From Actinomycetes bacterium (GTDB lineage: Bacteria > Actinomycetota > Actinomycetes > Mycobacteriales > Mycobacteriaceae): 46,429 bases of DNA. The first letter of the stretch is position 1, and every line of letters begins with the position of its first letter. Below the pieces are notes generated by a model. It had not been told where the DNA came from. It made no database searches and was given only the letters and a program-made list of their open reading frames with translations. A program made the position numbers and the translations under genes. The stretch spans positions 1 to 46,429 of the forward strand of contig JAHZKD010000400.1 in assembly GCA_022600605.1 (NCBI GenBank), given 5' to 3'. Shown here in pieces: positions 16,147 through 25,557 of the stretch.

Positions 16147-16725
16147 ATGGCGAAGTCTAACCCCAATATTCCCTGCGCTGTAGATGGATGCCCTAAACCA
16201 TCCCGAAACCGTGGGTGGTGCAGTATGCACTACGAACGGTGGCGTCGAACCGGCACAACCGAATCGCAAAGGCCAACCATTGAAGAACGCTTTTGGTCGA
16301 AGGTAGATCGAAGTGCTGGCCCGGACGGATGCTGGATTTGGATCGGAACAATGCACAGTGTTACGGGTTACGGCCAGTTCAGCATCGACAGGCGTTACCA
16401 CGGCGCGCACCGCGTGTCTTACGAGTGGGCGACCGGCGAGAAGCTCGGCGAACGTGTCATCGACCACGTGTGCTTCAACCGCCCCTGCGTGAATCCACGG
16501 CATCTACGGGCCGTAACACAGAAGCAGAACAACGAACACCGCAACGGCGCGCAATCAAACTCGTTGAGCGGGGTACGCGGAGTGTCCCGCATTCCTAGTG
16601 GCAAGTGGCAAGCGTCTGCTTATGCCAACGGGAAGAACTACATCGCAGGTTACTTCGCCACCATCGAAGAAGCTGACGCCGCAGCGCGGCGCCTGCGTGC
16701 CGAACTGTTCACCCACGCAGACTGA
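16147..16725 (+). CDS. HNH homing endonuclease with AP2-like domain
   Basis: A 192-aa protein with ribosome site AAGGAG. N-terminal cysteines (CAVDGCPKPSRNRGWCSMHY) form a zinc knuckle. The HNH_3 core holds GCWIWIGTMHSVTGYGQF, HRVSYEWATGE, IDHVCFNRPCVNPRHLRAVT and QNNEHRNG. The C-terminal GVRGVSRIPSGKWQASAYAN with AARRLRAELF is an AP2-type DNA-binding domain. It is a free-standing mobile gene inserted between tail terminator and major tail genes. The downstream gap (16745-16841) is A-rich, unlike the surrounding DNA, which is a sign of transfer. Confidence 0.9.
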   Translation: MAKSNPNIPCAVDGCPKPSRNRGWCSMHYERWRRTGTTESQRPTIEERFWSKVDRSAGPDGCWIWIGTMHSVTGYGQFSIDRRYHGAHRVSYEWATGEKLGERVIDHVCFNRPCVNPRHLRAVTQKQNNEHRNGAQSNSLSGVRGVSRIPSGKWQASAYANGKNYIAGYFATIEEADAAARRLRAELFTHAD

Positions 16726-16744
16726 TTTTCCCCTCCAGGGAAAA
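16726..16744 (+). terminator. Hairpin directly after the HNH gene
   Basis: TTTTCCC (16726-16732) and GGGAAAA (16738-16744) form a perfect 7-bp stem with loop CTCCA right after the HNH stop codon. On the minus strand the stem is likewise flanked by T residues of its own arm, but no separate T-run follows on the plus strand. It may be a weak terminator that insulates the mobile gene, or a boundary of the insertion. Confidence 0.4.
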
Positions 16745-16841
16745 CTGAAGAAACAACTGAAAATACACAACAGAAAACACAATTGAATACCCTTTAATCG
16801 AGGCCGGTCCGCTTTTTGAGCCTTGGAAGGGGCTGATTTCG

Positions 16842-17426
16842 ATGGCGGACAGCACATTAGTTTGGGCTCCGACCCGACCGACCGACGCGGGCGTTTTTTA
16901 TCGCGCACCTCTCGGAACTACTCTCCCAACGGATGCCAGCTCGCCGCTGAACTCGCTGTTCGTGGATCACGGCTGGATCAGCGATGACGGGATCACGTTG
17001 ACTGTCAACAGGTCTACGCAGAAGCATTACGCCTTCGGCACCGACCTGGTGAAGACCACCCAGTCCGAGTACCAGGAGTCCATCAAGTTGACGTTCCTGG
17101 AGTCTGACCCGGATGTTCTGGAAACCGTGTTCGGCGCTGACAGTCTCACGCTGGGCACTGATGGTGGCGGTAACCGCACCATCGCTGTCGCGCACTCATC
17201 GAAGCAGCTTCCACGTTCGGCGTTCGTCATCGACATGGTTGACGGCTCCAAGGAGCGCCGCATCGTGGTGCAGGAAGGTCAGGTCATCGACCTTGAGGAC
17301 GTGTCCTACAAGGACTCTGAACTGACCGCCTACGCGATCACCATCGACTGCTACAAGCCTGCCACGGGTAACTCTGAGGCGGTGTTGGAGTACATCACTG
17401 ATACCGGGCACGCCTCCGGGTCATAG
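16842..17426 (+). CDS. Major tail protein
   Basis: A 194-aa protein with ribosome site GGAAGGGG. It is a beta-rich tube protein: STLVWAPTRPTDAGVFYRAP, ITLTVNRSTQKHYAFGTD (where the strand contacts neighbours), YQESIKLTFLESDPDVLETV and the late ITIDCYKPATGNS. Length and location, before the frameshifted chaperone pair and tape measure, are typical for siphovirus tail tube subunits. It should be very abundant and may be modified by the sugar cassette. Confidence 0.88.
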   Translation: MADSTLVWAPTRPTDAGVFYRAPLGTTLPTDASSPLNSLFVDHGWISDDGITLTVNRSTQKHYAFGTDLVKTTQSEYQESIKLTFLESDPDVLETVFGADSLTLGTDGGGNRTIAVAHSSKQLPRSAFVIDMVDGSKERRIVVQEGQVIDLEDVSYKDSELTAYAITIDCYKPATGNSEAVLEYITDTGHASGS

Positions 17427-17438
17427 CCCCCCTGATCG

Positions 17439-17479
17439 TCGCGGGGGTGGTGACCTGGACCGGCCTGCCACCCCCGCGA
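17439..17479 (+). other. Strong hairpin after the major tail gene
   Basis: TCGCGGGGGTGG (17439-17450) pairs perfectly over 12 bp with CCACCCCCGCGA (17468-17479) around a 17-nt loop. There is no T-run. It lies in the 98-bp gap between the major tail gene and the chaperones, where phages commonly reduce read-through so that tail tube protein far exceeds downstream products. It may be a U-less terminator of the mycobacterial type or an mRNA-stabilising 3' structure. Confidence 0.65.
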
Positions 17480-17524
17480 CCCACCCCCTCCGGTCGGTCC
17501 AAACCATGAAAGGTCGGTCCTGTT

Positions 17525-17965
17525 ATGGGTGTCATCATTGGCCCAAACGATAAGCGGACAAGAGTCGAAATCACCTTGCCTGTAACGATGGAAGGTGAAG
17601 TGGCGTTCGATGAGAACGGTAAGCAAGTCGGTGGCCGAGAGCCAGTGAGGTTTGTGTTGCCGCGTTTCGAGTTCGTTGCCCGACCCAGAGTGCGCGAGAT
17701 TATGAAGCGCGACGAGGAGATTCGGGCACGTAAAGAGTTCAAGGATGACCGGAACTTGGTGGACTTGCAGTGCGAACTCATTATCTCGTCCATGCTGCCG
17801 TTCATTGATGACGACAGGGTTGTTGGCCTGTTGCAGAACCTGACGCTGGGCGAATTGAAGCAGATTCAAGCCGACTGGAATGAGGGTTCCGAAATCCCTT
17901 TGGACAGATCGTCGGACTCAGCCGTTTCATCGAAGAGCACGAAGGCGCGCTCCGATACGACCTGA
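17525..17965 (+). CDS. Tail assembly chaperone, short form (gpG-like)
   Basis: A 146-aa protein with ribosome site GAAAGG, starting at ATG 17525. It is helical and acidic-basic mixed (RVREIMKRDEEIRARKEFKD, ELIISSMLPFIDDDRVVGLL), as in lambda gpG-like chaperones that coat the tape measure during tail assembly. Near its end it carries a -1 slippery site (17896-17902) that produces the long form. Residues after that site in the short form are Ser/Thr-rich and unconserved in look. Confidence 0.88.
   Translation: MGVIIGPNDKRTRVEITLPVTMEGEVAFDENGKQVGGREPVRFVLPRFEFVARPRVREIMKRDEEIRARKEFKDDRNLVDLQCELIISSMLPFIDDDRVVGLLQNLTLGELKQIQADWNEGSEIPLDRSSDSAVSSKSTKARSDTT
17896..17902 (+). promoter_or_regulatory. 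-1 ribosomal frameshift site CCCTTTG
   Basis: In the zero frame of the chaperone gene the codons are ATC CCT TTG, so CCCTTTG is a canonical X XXY YYZ heptamer. Slipping back one base gives CCC TTT GGA and enters an open frame (PFGQIVGLSRFIEEHEGALR...) that continues without a stop to 18306. This is the conserved G/GT arrangement of siphovirus tail chaperones. Confidence 0.9.
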
Positions 17966-18306
17966 TTCGGCATGGTTTGCGGCTTCGTGATCTAGGTGAC
18001 CCGGATTTCAGTTGGGTCGACCTTCTTGATGTTGTGAACCATATGCCGCCTGTGCAGGAGTCTGCCCTGTTTCGGGAGCAGCATCCGCGCAGTTGGTGGT
18101 GGACCGCCGAGGTGGATTTCATGGCGGCGATTCTGCACACGTTGCAGTTGGCGAATTGGCAGCGGGCCGGTAAGGGTCCGCAGCCGAAACCTGTTAAACG
18201 CCCGGACGATAAACCGAAACGTAAGGGTCGCGGGTTTGAGCCTACGTCGGCTAAGGATTTGGCTGAGCGTAGGAAACGACTACGAGAACGTAAGGCGGTG
18301 ACCTAG
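17902..18306 (+). CDS. Tail assembly chaperone frameshift extension (gpT part)
   Basis: The -1 frame after the slippery site adds 134 residues to the first 126 of the short form, giving a fusion of about 260 aa. The extension contains LRLRDLGDPDFSWVDLLDVV and VDFMAAILHTLQLANWQRAG, then a basic tail (KPVKRPDDKPKRKGRG, AERRKRLRERKAVT). This is the pattern of gpT-like domains, which bind the tape measure and recruit tube protein. A start at TTG 17977 is possible but has no ribosome site. It ends directly at the tape measure start. Confidence 0.85.
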   Translation, partial: GQIVGLSRFIEEHEGALRYDLIRHGLRLRDLGDPDFSWVDLLDVVNHMPPVQESALFREQHPRSWWWTAEVDFMAAILHTLQLANWQRAGKGPQPKPVKRPDDKPKRKGRGFEPTSAKDLAERRKRLRERKAVT

Positions 18307-21300
18307 TTGGCTTCTAAAGGGACTGAGCTGGGCGTCGGCTATATCTCGGTTGTCGCGGACACGAAGGGGTTGCCGGGGCAAATCCAGAAGGCCATGGACA
18401 AGGCCGGTAAGGGCGCTACTGATTCGTTTAAGAAGTCGGGTAAGTCTGCGGGGCAGGGGTTCGGTCAGTCGTTCGGGTCGCAGTTGTCGGCGTCGTTGCC
18501 GATGTCTGGGTTTCGGCAGTCGCTGAAGCAGTATGAGACTTCGGCGGCGAAGGCCGGCGCTGTTGCGGGTAAAGCACTTGGTACGGCGTTCACTGCTGCG
18601 GCGACGGCTGGCGTTGCCGGCCTGGGCTATTCGCTGTTCAAGGGGTTTGAGCGGTATCAGGCTCTGGATGCTGCCACGCATCGTTTGCGGAACCTGAATA
18701 AGACGTTCCAGCAGACCGGCAAAGCCGCTATTGATGTCGACCGGGTGATGAAAGACGTTGAGGCGTCTGTTACCGGTACACCGTTTTCGTTGTCGGATGC
18801 GTTCACTGCGGCGACGACGGCGATGGCGTCGGGTGTCACTGATGTCAAAAAATATATGACTGATGTTGCGGATGCGGCGGCGTTCGCGGGTGAGGACATC
18901 GGCACTATCGGTCAGGCGTTCAGCCAGGTCATCAATCAGGGGAAGGTTGATGCGGGGATTCTGCAAAACCAGTTGCGGAATCTGCCGATCAAGGCGTGGC
19001 TGAACGAAGTTTACGGCGGCACTGAGGATATGACTAAGGCCATATCTGAGGGTCGTGTCGGTATTGAGCAGTTGCAGTATGTGATTGAGAAGTTCGCTAA
19101 CGGTACTGCGCAGACTGCCGGTGACACGATTGCCGGGTCGATTGAGAATATGCAGACGGCGTTTGCGAAGTTGGGCGCCGAGATTTTGACTGCCCTGTTT
19201 GGTGGTCCGACGCAGGACGCCACGAACGGGATGAAGGAAGCGATTGACACGATCACGGGGAAGGTGCGTGATTTGTCGTCGTGGGTGCAGTCCCACCGCG
19301 GGGATATTAAAGCGTTTTTCGATGGCGCTGTGGGTGCGGTGCAGACGCTTGTTGGTGCGATTGAGCGTGTGGTGGGTTGGCTCGACAAGGTCGGTGTTGG
19401 TGTTGATGACGTTGTGGTGGCGTTCGCGGCATGGAAAACCATATCCGGCGTTTCAAGTCTGCTGACCAACCTAGGGCTGGTCAAAACCACGTTGCAGTCG
19501 GACCTGCCGGCCGCCGCTAAGACGGGCGCCAACGGTATCAGCGCGGCGCTGGCATCTGTTGCTATCCCGACGTGGCTCACAGCTCTACTCGGCAACGATA
19601 TTGCGAATGCGATTCAGCCGCCGCCCGATGGTGAAGAGCGGGGACCAGGTTGGGCGCCTGGGCGCGGTTTGACAGCGCCGAAGCGCATATGGGAGATGGT
19701 CACCGGGCAGCGTGACATCCACACGGGTGAGTTGAATCAACCGGATGGCCCGTCGTTCACCCGGTCACCGGCACTGGACAACATGCTGCTGCCTGGTGGG
19801 GCTCCTGCCCGCCCATCGTTCATGCCACCCATTCCCGGCAGTGGTATGCATTGGGTTGACGGGCAGGGCTGGGTTAAGGACGGTGAGGAACTAGGCCCAC
19901 CGCCCGAACTCCTACCCGGCTCTGGTGGTGGCGGCGGCTCAGGTGGTGGCGGTTCGTCCACGATCCCTAAGCCCACTGTGCCGTTCAACCAAACCCTGCC
20001 GCCGTGGGCGCAGGGCGGCACCAACGACCCCGCCATGTTCTCCGCGCAATCCTCGTGGCTTGAACAACGCCACGAACTTGAGGAGAAACGCGCATACCTC
20101 AACGAACTTGAAGCGTCCGGGGTTGCCGAGGCGTCACAAATTCAGGACGCGAAGAACGCTGTGTTGCAGGCCGAACGCGACATGCACGAGCAGGATTTGC
20201 GGTTGCAGCAGGCCCGCGCCGACTCGTATAAGAAGGCCACCGACACCGGGCAGCAGACCGCGGACCAGTTCGAGACGATGGCAACGGATTTAGGCGACGT
20301 CGTTCAACTGGATGAGGATTTAGGGATTTCCCGCGGCTTGGTGGGGATGGCCGAGAACCTGCTGAAGTTTGTGGGCGGGTTGGCGGCGGCGCCGATTAAG
20401 GGTTTGTTGGCGGGGATCACGAAGGAGTTGAAGCCGTACACCGTTGAGGCGCAGATGGAAGCTGCCACGAAAACTAGCGGCGGCTCTAACCTGTTCGGCG
20501 GCGGCATGAGCGGGATGCTGCAAAACATGTTCGGCGGCGGCATGTTCGGCTCGCCGGGGCAGGCGAAGCCGGGGGAGTCGGCACGAGATTTCGCGCATCG
20601 TGTGATGAAACCGTTTTTCGAGTCACAGGGGTTGACGGTTGGCGATCATGCCGCCGATCAGTTCGGTGAGCATCAGAACGGCGCCCTGGACATCATGGTT
20701 CCCAGCATCGCTGACGGCAACAGGGTGTTGCAGCAGGTGTTATCGGATCCGAATGTGTACGGGGCGATCTTCAACCAGATGTCTTATGGCTACGGGAACG
20801 GGCCGGGTGGACGTGCCATGCCGGATCGAGGTAGTCCGACTCAGAACCATAAGGATCACGTTCACGCTTGGTACAAGCCCGGTGGGCAGAACAACATCAC
20901 GCCGCCGGGTTTGCCGCAACAACAGCAGCAGCAGCAGCAGCCTATGCAGCCGTGGAATCTGCCGCCCTGGACACCGGGATTCTCCAATGGTGGTGGTGTT
21001 GACACTGTTCCGGCGATGCTCACACCGGGCGAGCATGTTCTGACCACCAAAGATGTGGCGAAGATGGGTGGGCAGTCCGGTGTCTACAGTTTCCGTAACG
21101 CTTTGCACCGCAACAGGGGCGGGCCGATCGGGCCGATCCCGCTGTCTCCGATTGAGGAGATTGACCAGCCGGTAGATCAGCCCGCACCACCACCACCGGG
21201 GCCACCGCCGGGACCAGCCCCGGCTCCTGCACCGGATGCGCCGCCGATCTCCCAGCCCGCCGCGCCGCCACCATTCGGCGGCGGCGCCCAGGTTACGCCA

Positions 21301-22122
21301 CCCGAACCAGGGCCACAGTCAGCTGATCTGGCGCCGCAACCCGTCACATCGACCCCGCCCATGCTGGGACCGGACGGGCAACCCGTCCGAGGCCCGGACG
21401 GCAAAATCATCGGCCAAGACGGAAAACCCATCCAAGGGTTGGCATCCAGCGCCCAAGACGAAGCGTTGAAGCGGTTGGCCGGGTTCATCCCGAAAGCCGC
21501 GCAGGCCAACACTGTTGCGGGCACATCGAATCTGTCGCGGCTGTGGATGACGGGTGCCGAAATCGTCAACGGGCTCATCGACCAGGGCGCTAGCGCGGCG
21601 TCCACTGCGGTGTCGGCGGCGATCACCGGGGCATCGTTCGGGGCCGGGGCGGCTGGTGCGGCGCAAGCCGGGTCGGCGGCATCCCAGTTCGCGATTGGGC
21701 TGGGCGCGCAAGCAGCCAAACGTAGTGTCAGTTACTGGTATCAGATGGGTGGTATCGCATCGGATGCGCTTGTGGAGCAGCTGTTCCCGTTCGGCGCACC
21801 GTCGATCATCGGGTTCGACTCCGCACAAAATTCGATCAACTCGCTGATCGAGCAGGATAAGAAGTCGAAACGTCCCGGCGGCGTGTACGACTCGGGCGGC
21901 ATGCTCGAACCGGGCGGGGTCGCGGTGAACATGTCGAAGCGCCCGGAGCCGGTGCTGACGCAGCAGCAGTGGGACATCATGGCGAACACCCTACCCGCGC
22001 AAGCGAGTCACGGCATCAACATCGAGAACATATCCGTCTCGGATGTGGATGAACTGTCCCGCAGCCTGTCAGCCCGTCAACGGTTGGCGGCGATGCAGTA
22101 CACCGGAAGGCCAGGTGCATAA
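18307..22122 (+). CDS. Tape measure protein
   Basis: A 1,271-aa protein starting at TTG 18307. N-terminal helical repeats (VVADTKGLPGQIQKAMDKAG) and hydrophobic stretches (GTAFTAAATAGVAGLGYSLF; AAITGASFGAGAAGAAQAG) are typical. Around residues 760-860 a peptidase-like domain holds FGEHQNGALDIMVPS and NHKDHVHAW. These residues, His-x6-Asp and His-x-His, fit the M15 metallopeptidase/ARB_07466-type fold seen in other tape measures, where it helps cross peptidoglycan. Gly-rich and Pro-rich linkers and a run of eight glutamines follow. Its length sets tail length. Confidence 0.93.
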   Translation: MASKGTELGVGYISVVADTKGLPGQIQKAMDKAGKGATDSFKKSGKSAGQGFGQSFGSQLSASLPMSGFRQSLKQYETSAAKAGAVAGKALGTAFTAAATAGVAGLGYSLFKGFERYQALDAATHRLRNLNKTFQQTGKAAIDVDRVMKDVEASVTGTPFSLSDAFTAATTAMASGVTDVKKYMTDVADAAAFAGEDIGTIGQAFSQVINQGKVDAGILQNQLRNLPIKAWLNEVYGGTEDMTKAISEGRVGIEQLQYVIEKFANGTAQTAGDTIAGSIENMQTAFAKLGAEILTALFGGPTQDATNGMKEAIDTITGKVRDLSSWVQSHRGDIKAFFDGAVGAVQTLVGAIERVVGWLDKVGVGVDDVVVAFAAWKTISGVSSLLTNLGLVKTTLQSDLPAAAKTGANGISAALASVAIPTWLTALLGNDIANAIQPPPDGEERGPGWAPGRGLTAPKRIWEMVTGQRDIHTGELNQPDGPSFTRSPALDNMLLPGGAPARPSFMPPIPGSGMHWVDGQGWVKDGEELGPPPELLPGSGGGGGSGGGGSSTIPKPTVPFNQTLPPWAQGGTNDPAMFSAQSSWLEQRHELEEKRAYLNELEASGVAEASQIQDAKNAVLQAERDMHEQDLRLQQARADSYKKATDTGQQTADQFETMATDLGDVVQLDEDLGISRGLVGMAENLLKFVGGLAAAPIKGLLAGITKELKPYTVEAQMEAATKTSGGSNLFGGGMSGMLQNMFGGGMFGSPGQAKPGESARDFAHRVMKPFFESQGLTVGDHAADQFGEHQNGALDIMVPSIADGNRVLQQVLSDPNVYGAIFNQMSYGYGNGPGGRAMPDRGSPTQNHKDHVHAWYKPGGQNNITPPGLPQQQQQQQQPMQPWNLPPWTPGFSNGGGVDTVPAMLTPGEHVLTTKDVAKMGGQSGVYSFRNALHRNRGGPIGPIPLSPIEEIDQPVDQPAPPPPGPPPGPAPAPAPDAPPISQPAAPPPFGGGAQVTPPEPGPQSADLAPQPVTSTPPMLGPDGQPVRGPDGKIIGQDGKPIQGLASSAQDEALKRLAGFIPKAAQANTVAGTSNLSRLWMTGAEIVNGLIDQGASAASTAVSAAITGASFGAGAAGAAQAGSAASQFAIGLGAQAAKRSVSYWYQMGGIASDALVEQLFPFGAPSIIGFDSAQNSINSLIEQDKKSKRPGGVYDSGGMLEPGGVAVNMSKRPEPVLTQQQWDIMANTLPAQASHGINIENISVSDVDELSRSLSARQRLAAMQYTGRPGA
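20917..20940 (+). repeat. CAR triplet repeat (Gln8)
   Basis: Eight consecutive glutamine codons, two CAA then six CAG, lie between the peptidase-like domain and the Pro-rich linker of the tape measure gene. Simple triplet repeats can change length by replication slippage without breaking the frame. The tract is therefore a possible source of small length variation in the linker. Confidence 0.9.
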
Positions 22123-22124
22123 GG

Positions 22125-23662
<1,538 letters not shown>

Positions 23663-23663
<1 letters not shown>

Positions 23664-24871
23664 TGGCGTCGAGCATCGCGGAGATTAAAGCCGCCGTCGA
23701 GTTGCAGAAACTCAACGAGGAGAAGATTCGGCGCGAAATCCCTCTGGTCCGGTTGTGGGATGCGGAATGGAACATTCAGCACGTTCTCGGTAACGAATAT
23801 TCGGCGAAGTTCACGTGGGTGTCGAACGATACGGGGCCGGGGCAGTTGGAGTTGCCGTTTGATTCGCCGGCTGCGCAATGGATTTACGACTACCAATCCC
23901 GCCTCGATAACGATGAGGGTCACACGATTGGTGTGACGGTCGACTATCAGGGTGTCCGATGGAACGGTGTCCTGGACAAGTTCGCCGTGGAGCAGCGCGA
24001 AGACGGCGACGTGGTGCTGGCGGTTGACTGCGTCCACGACTACGAACACCTCAAGTTTTACACCATGGTTTCTAACCCTTTCCTGGTGGAGGCCATACAG
24101 TTCCCGCGGGCGTGGCTCGTAGCAGGCCCCATCACCTGGATACTGCGACTGTCCCTGTTCATGTGCTTGTTCCGGGAGCACAACCCGGTCCTCACCTTCC
24201 CCGACGACCCACTCGACCTCGACAACTGGTTGACCATGGGGCTGGACATGTCGGAGTGGCATGTTGTTGTGAAACCCGAATCGTTCCTCGACGCCTTAGC
24301 TTCCGGGGTGGCGTGGGGTGTAGCAACAGCACGCTGGACAAACCTGCACGACATGATGCACTACATCCTCGAGGACGGGGAACTGTCGGTGGAGTGCCGC
24401 CGCTACCTACCCGGCGACGACCCGCCCTGGGAAGGCGCCGACCTGAGATACGGCGCCCTCGTTGTCGACTTCATCGACAAGTCAGGGATTTTCGTGGGCA
24501 CCAGCCACGGCGGCACCGTGTTCGACGGGTTGACCCGCACGATCACTGAGTTCGCCGACGACTTCCTGGATTCCAGCCTGGATGTGGTGACTGATGCGGC
24601 CACACCAGGCGACTATTTCACCGCCGGGAAACGTTTCACTGACCCGGTGAAACCGTATGTGGTGTTCTACGAAGGGGATACGTCCCCGATTCAGTCGTCG
24701 TCGTGGGTGTATCAGCCGACTAAATGCGTTCAGGTTGAATGCGGAGGGCACTCGATGCCGGGGGTTGTCTGTGCCCCACCGGGAAACCGGTGGGGCACAG
24801 ACAATCTCACAAAGTCAATGAAGCGATTTCCGCAACCATCCAGGGCATCGGCGACGTACTCGGCGGCCTAG
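23663..24871 (+). CDS. Minor tail protein (Gp37-like), N-terminal part of an interrupted gene
   Basis: ATG 23663 overlaps the previous stop. The frame encodes the first part of a tail protein resembling the large siphovirus Gp37-like (ReqiPepy6-type) minor tail proteins: IPLVRLWDAEWNIQHVL, then DNDEGHTIGVTVDYQGVRWN and WVYQPTKCVQVECGGHSMPG. At 24764 a hairpin insert interrupts the gene. The zero frame then reads 35 foreign residues and stops at 24871, while the family sequence resumes in the -1 frame at VNEAISATIQG (24814). Joined by skipping the insert, the two parts make about 614-615 aa, the normal family length. Expression may need bypass, frameshift or two polypeptides. Confidence 0.85.
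24765..24804 (+). other. Perfect 18-bp hairpin with GAAA loop inside a tail gene
   Basis: The left arm is 24765-24782 and the right arm 24787-24804, with all 18 pairs matched and loop GAAA (24783-24786). The arm begins TTGTCTGTGCCCCACCGG. Upstream are valine codons GTT (24764-24766) and GTC (24767-24769); downstream is GTC (24814-24816) followed by the resumed frame. The distances fit a jump of 50 nt from GTT or 47 nt from GTC. There is no T-run, so it is not a normal terminator. It resembles the take-off hairpin of the T4 gene 60 bypass. Confidence 0.9.
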
Positions 24872-25557
24872 TCCTCATCGGATCACTTGGCGGAACCTAT
24901 GATTCGCTGCTCGCCCCGCTCTATGAGGACGTTTTGCTCGCATTCCAAACATTCAAAAGCCCGACACGGGCCGACAACCTCGGCTGGAGCCGCCTCCATG
25001 CGTTTTTCCAGGACGGTGGCGGGAAGGCGTACACGATTTCGTCGGTGCTCGTCCTGCGGGCGGCGATGTGGGCGACGAAAACCACTGTGTCATGGAAAGT
25101 TTCAGTATCTGACGGGCAACCGTACATGCTCGGCGACCGCAACTCCGACATCGGGCATTTCTTCCTCGATGACCGGGTCGGTTTGGTGATTAAGGGCGAC
25201 ACCAAAATTCACATGGACCGCTGCCGCAAAATCGATTTGGCGTGGGGGCCGGAAGAACCACCGGAATGGCAAATCCACATCGGGGATGAACGGATTTGGG
25301 AAGACCCTGCGCAGCGCGCGCTCGGCAAAATCGAACGAATGCTCGCAGGACTACACGACCTGGGCGTTTACACGATGTTGGGTGTATTAGGGACGCTGGC
25401 CGCGACGGCGGTGCTGTTCGGCGGCGACCCTGAACTGGTGACGGCTAGCGCGCTTGCGCTGCCCGCCGCCTGTGGTAGGCAGCGTTCTCGACGATGCGCT
25501 TACAAGGCAGGCAAAGCCGGGTTCCGTTCGCGCGCACGTAGGTATTTTCGTCGTTGA
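24817..25557 (+). CDS. Minor tail protein (Gp37-like), C-terminal part
   Basis: This is the -1 frame relative to the first part. Family sequence resumes at VNEAIS and continues through LLAPLYEDVLLAFQTFKSPT, the YTISSVLVLRAAMWATKTTV region, FFLDDRVGLVIKGDTK and IHIGDERIWED, all in the order expected. No ribosome site precedes the possible in-frame starts (ATG 24739, or GTG 24790 buried in the hairpin), so independent initiation looks poor. After about 25447 the sequence becomes Arg-rich and is antisense to the HNH gene, so the natural C-terminus was probably replaced or cut by that insertion. Confidence 0.75.
   Translation, partial: NEAISATIQGIGDVLGGLVLIGSLGGTYDSLLAPLYEDVLLAFQTFKSPTRADNLGWSRLHAFFQDGGGKAYTISSVLVLRAAMWATKTTVSWKVSVSDGQPYMLGDRNSDIGHFFLDDRVGLVIKGDTKIHMDRCRKIDLAWGPEEPPEWQIHIGDERIWEDPAQRALGKIERMLAGLHDLGVYTMLGVLGTLAATAVLFGGDPELVTASALALPAACGRQRSRRCAYKAGKAGFRSRARRYFRR

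Noticed and set aside
18280..19296. Long open frame on the minus strand opposite the tape measure
   Set aside because: Arg/Leu-rich translation without domains. It mirrors the codon bias of the coding strand and has no ribosome site.
20917..20940. CAG repeat as a sequencing artefact or minisatellite
   Set aside because: In frame, encodes Gln8 in a linker next to Pro-rich sequence, as in other tape measures. Kept only as a simple repeat.
24765..24804. Hairpin as an ordinary transcription terminator
   Set aside because: It lies in the middle of a conserved coding sequence and has no T-run. Termination there would remove the second half of the tail gene and genes downstream.
24739..25557. Second tail half as an independent gene from ATG 24739
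   Set aside because: No ribosome site. The first 25 codons are the out-of-frame hairpin insert, and the family sequence begins only at 24814.
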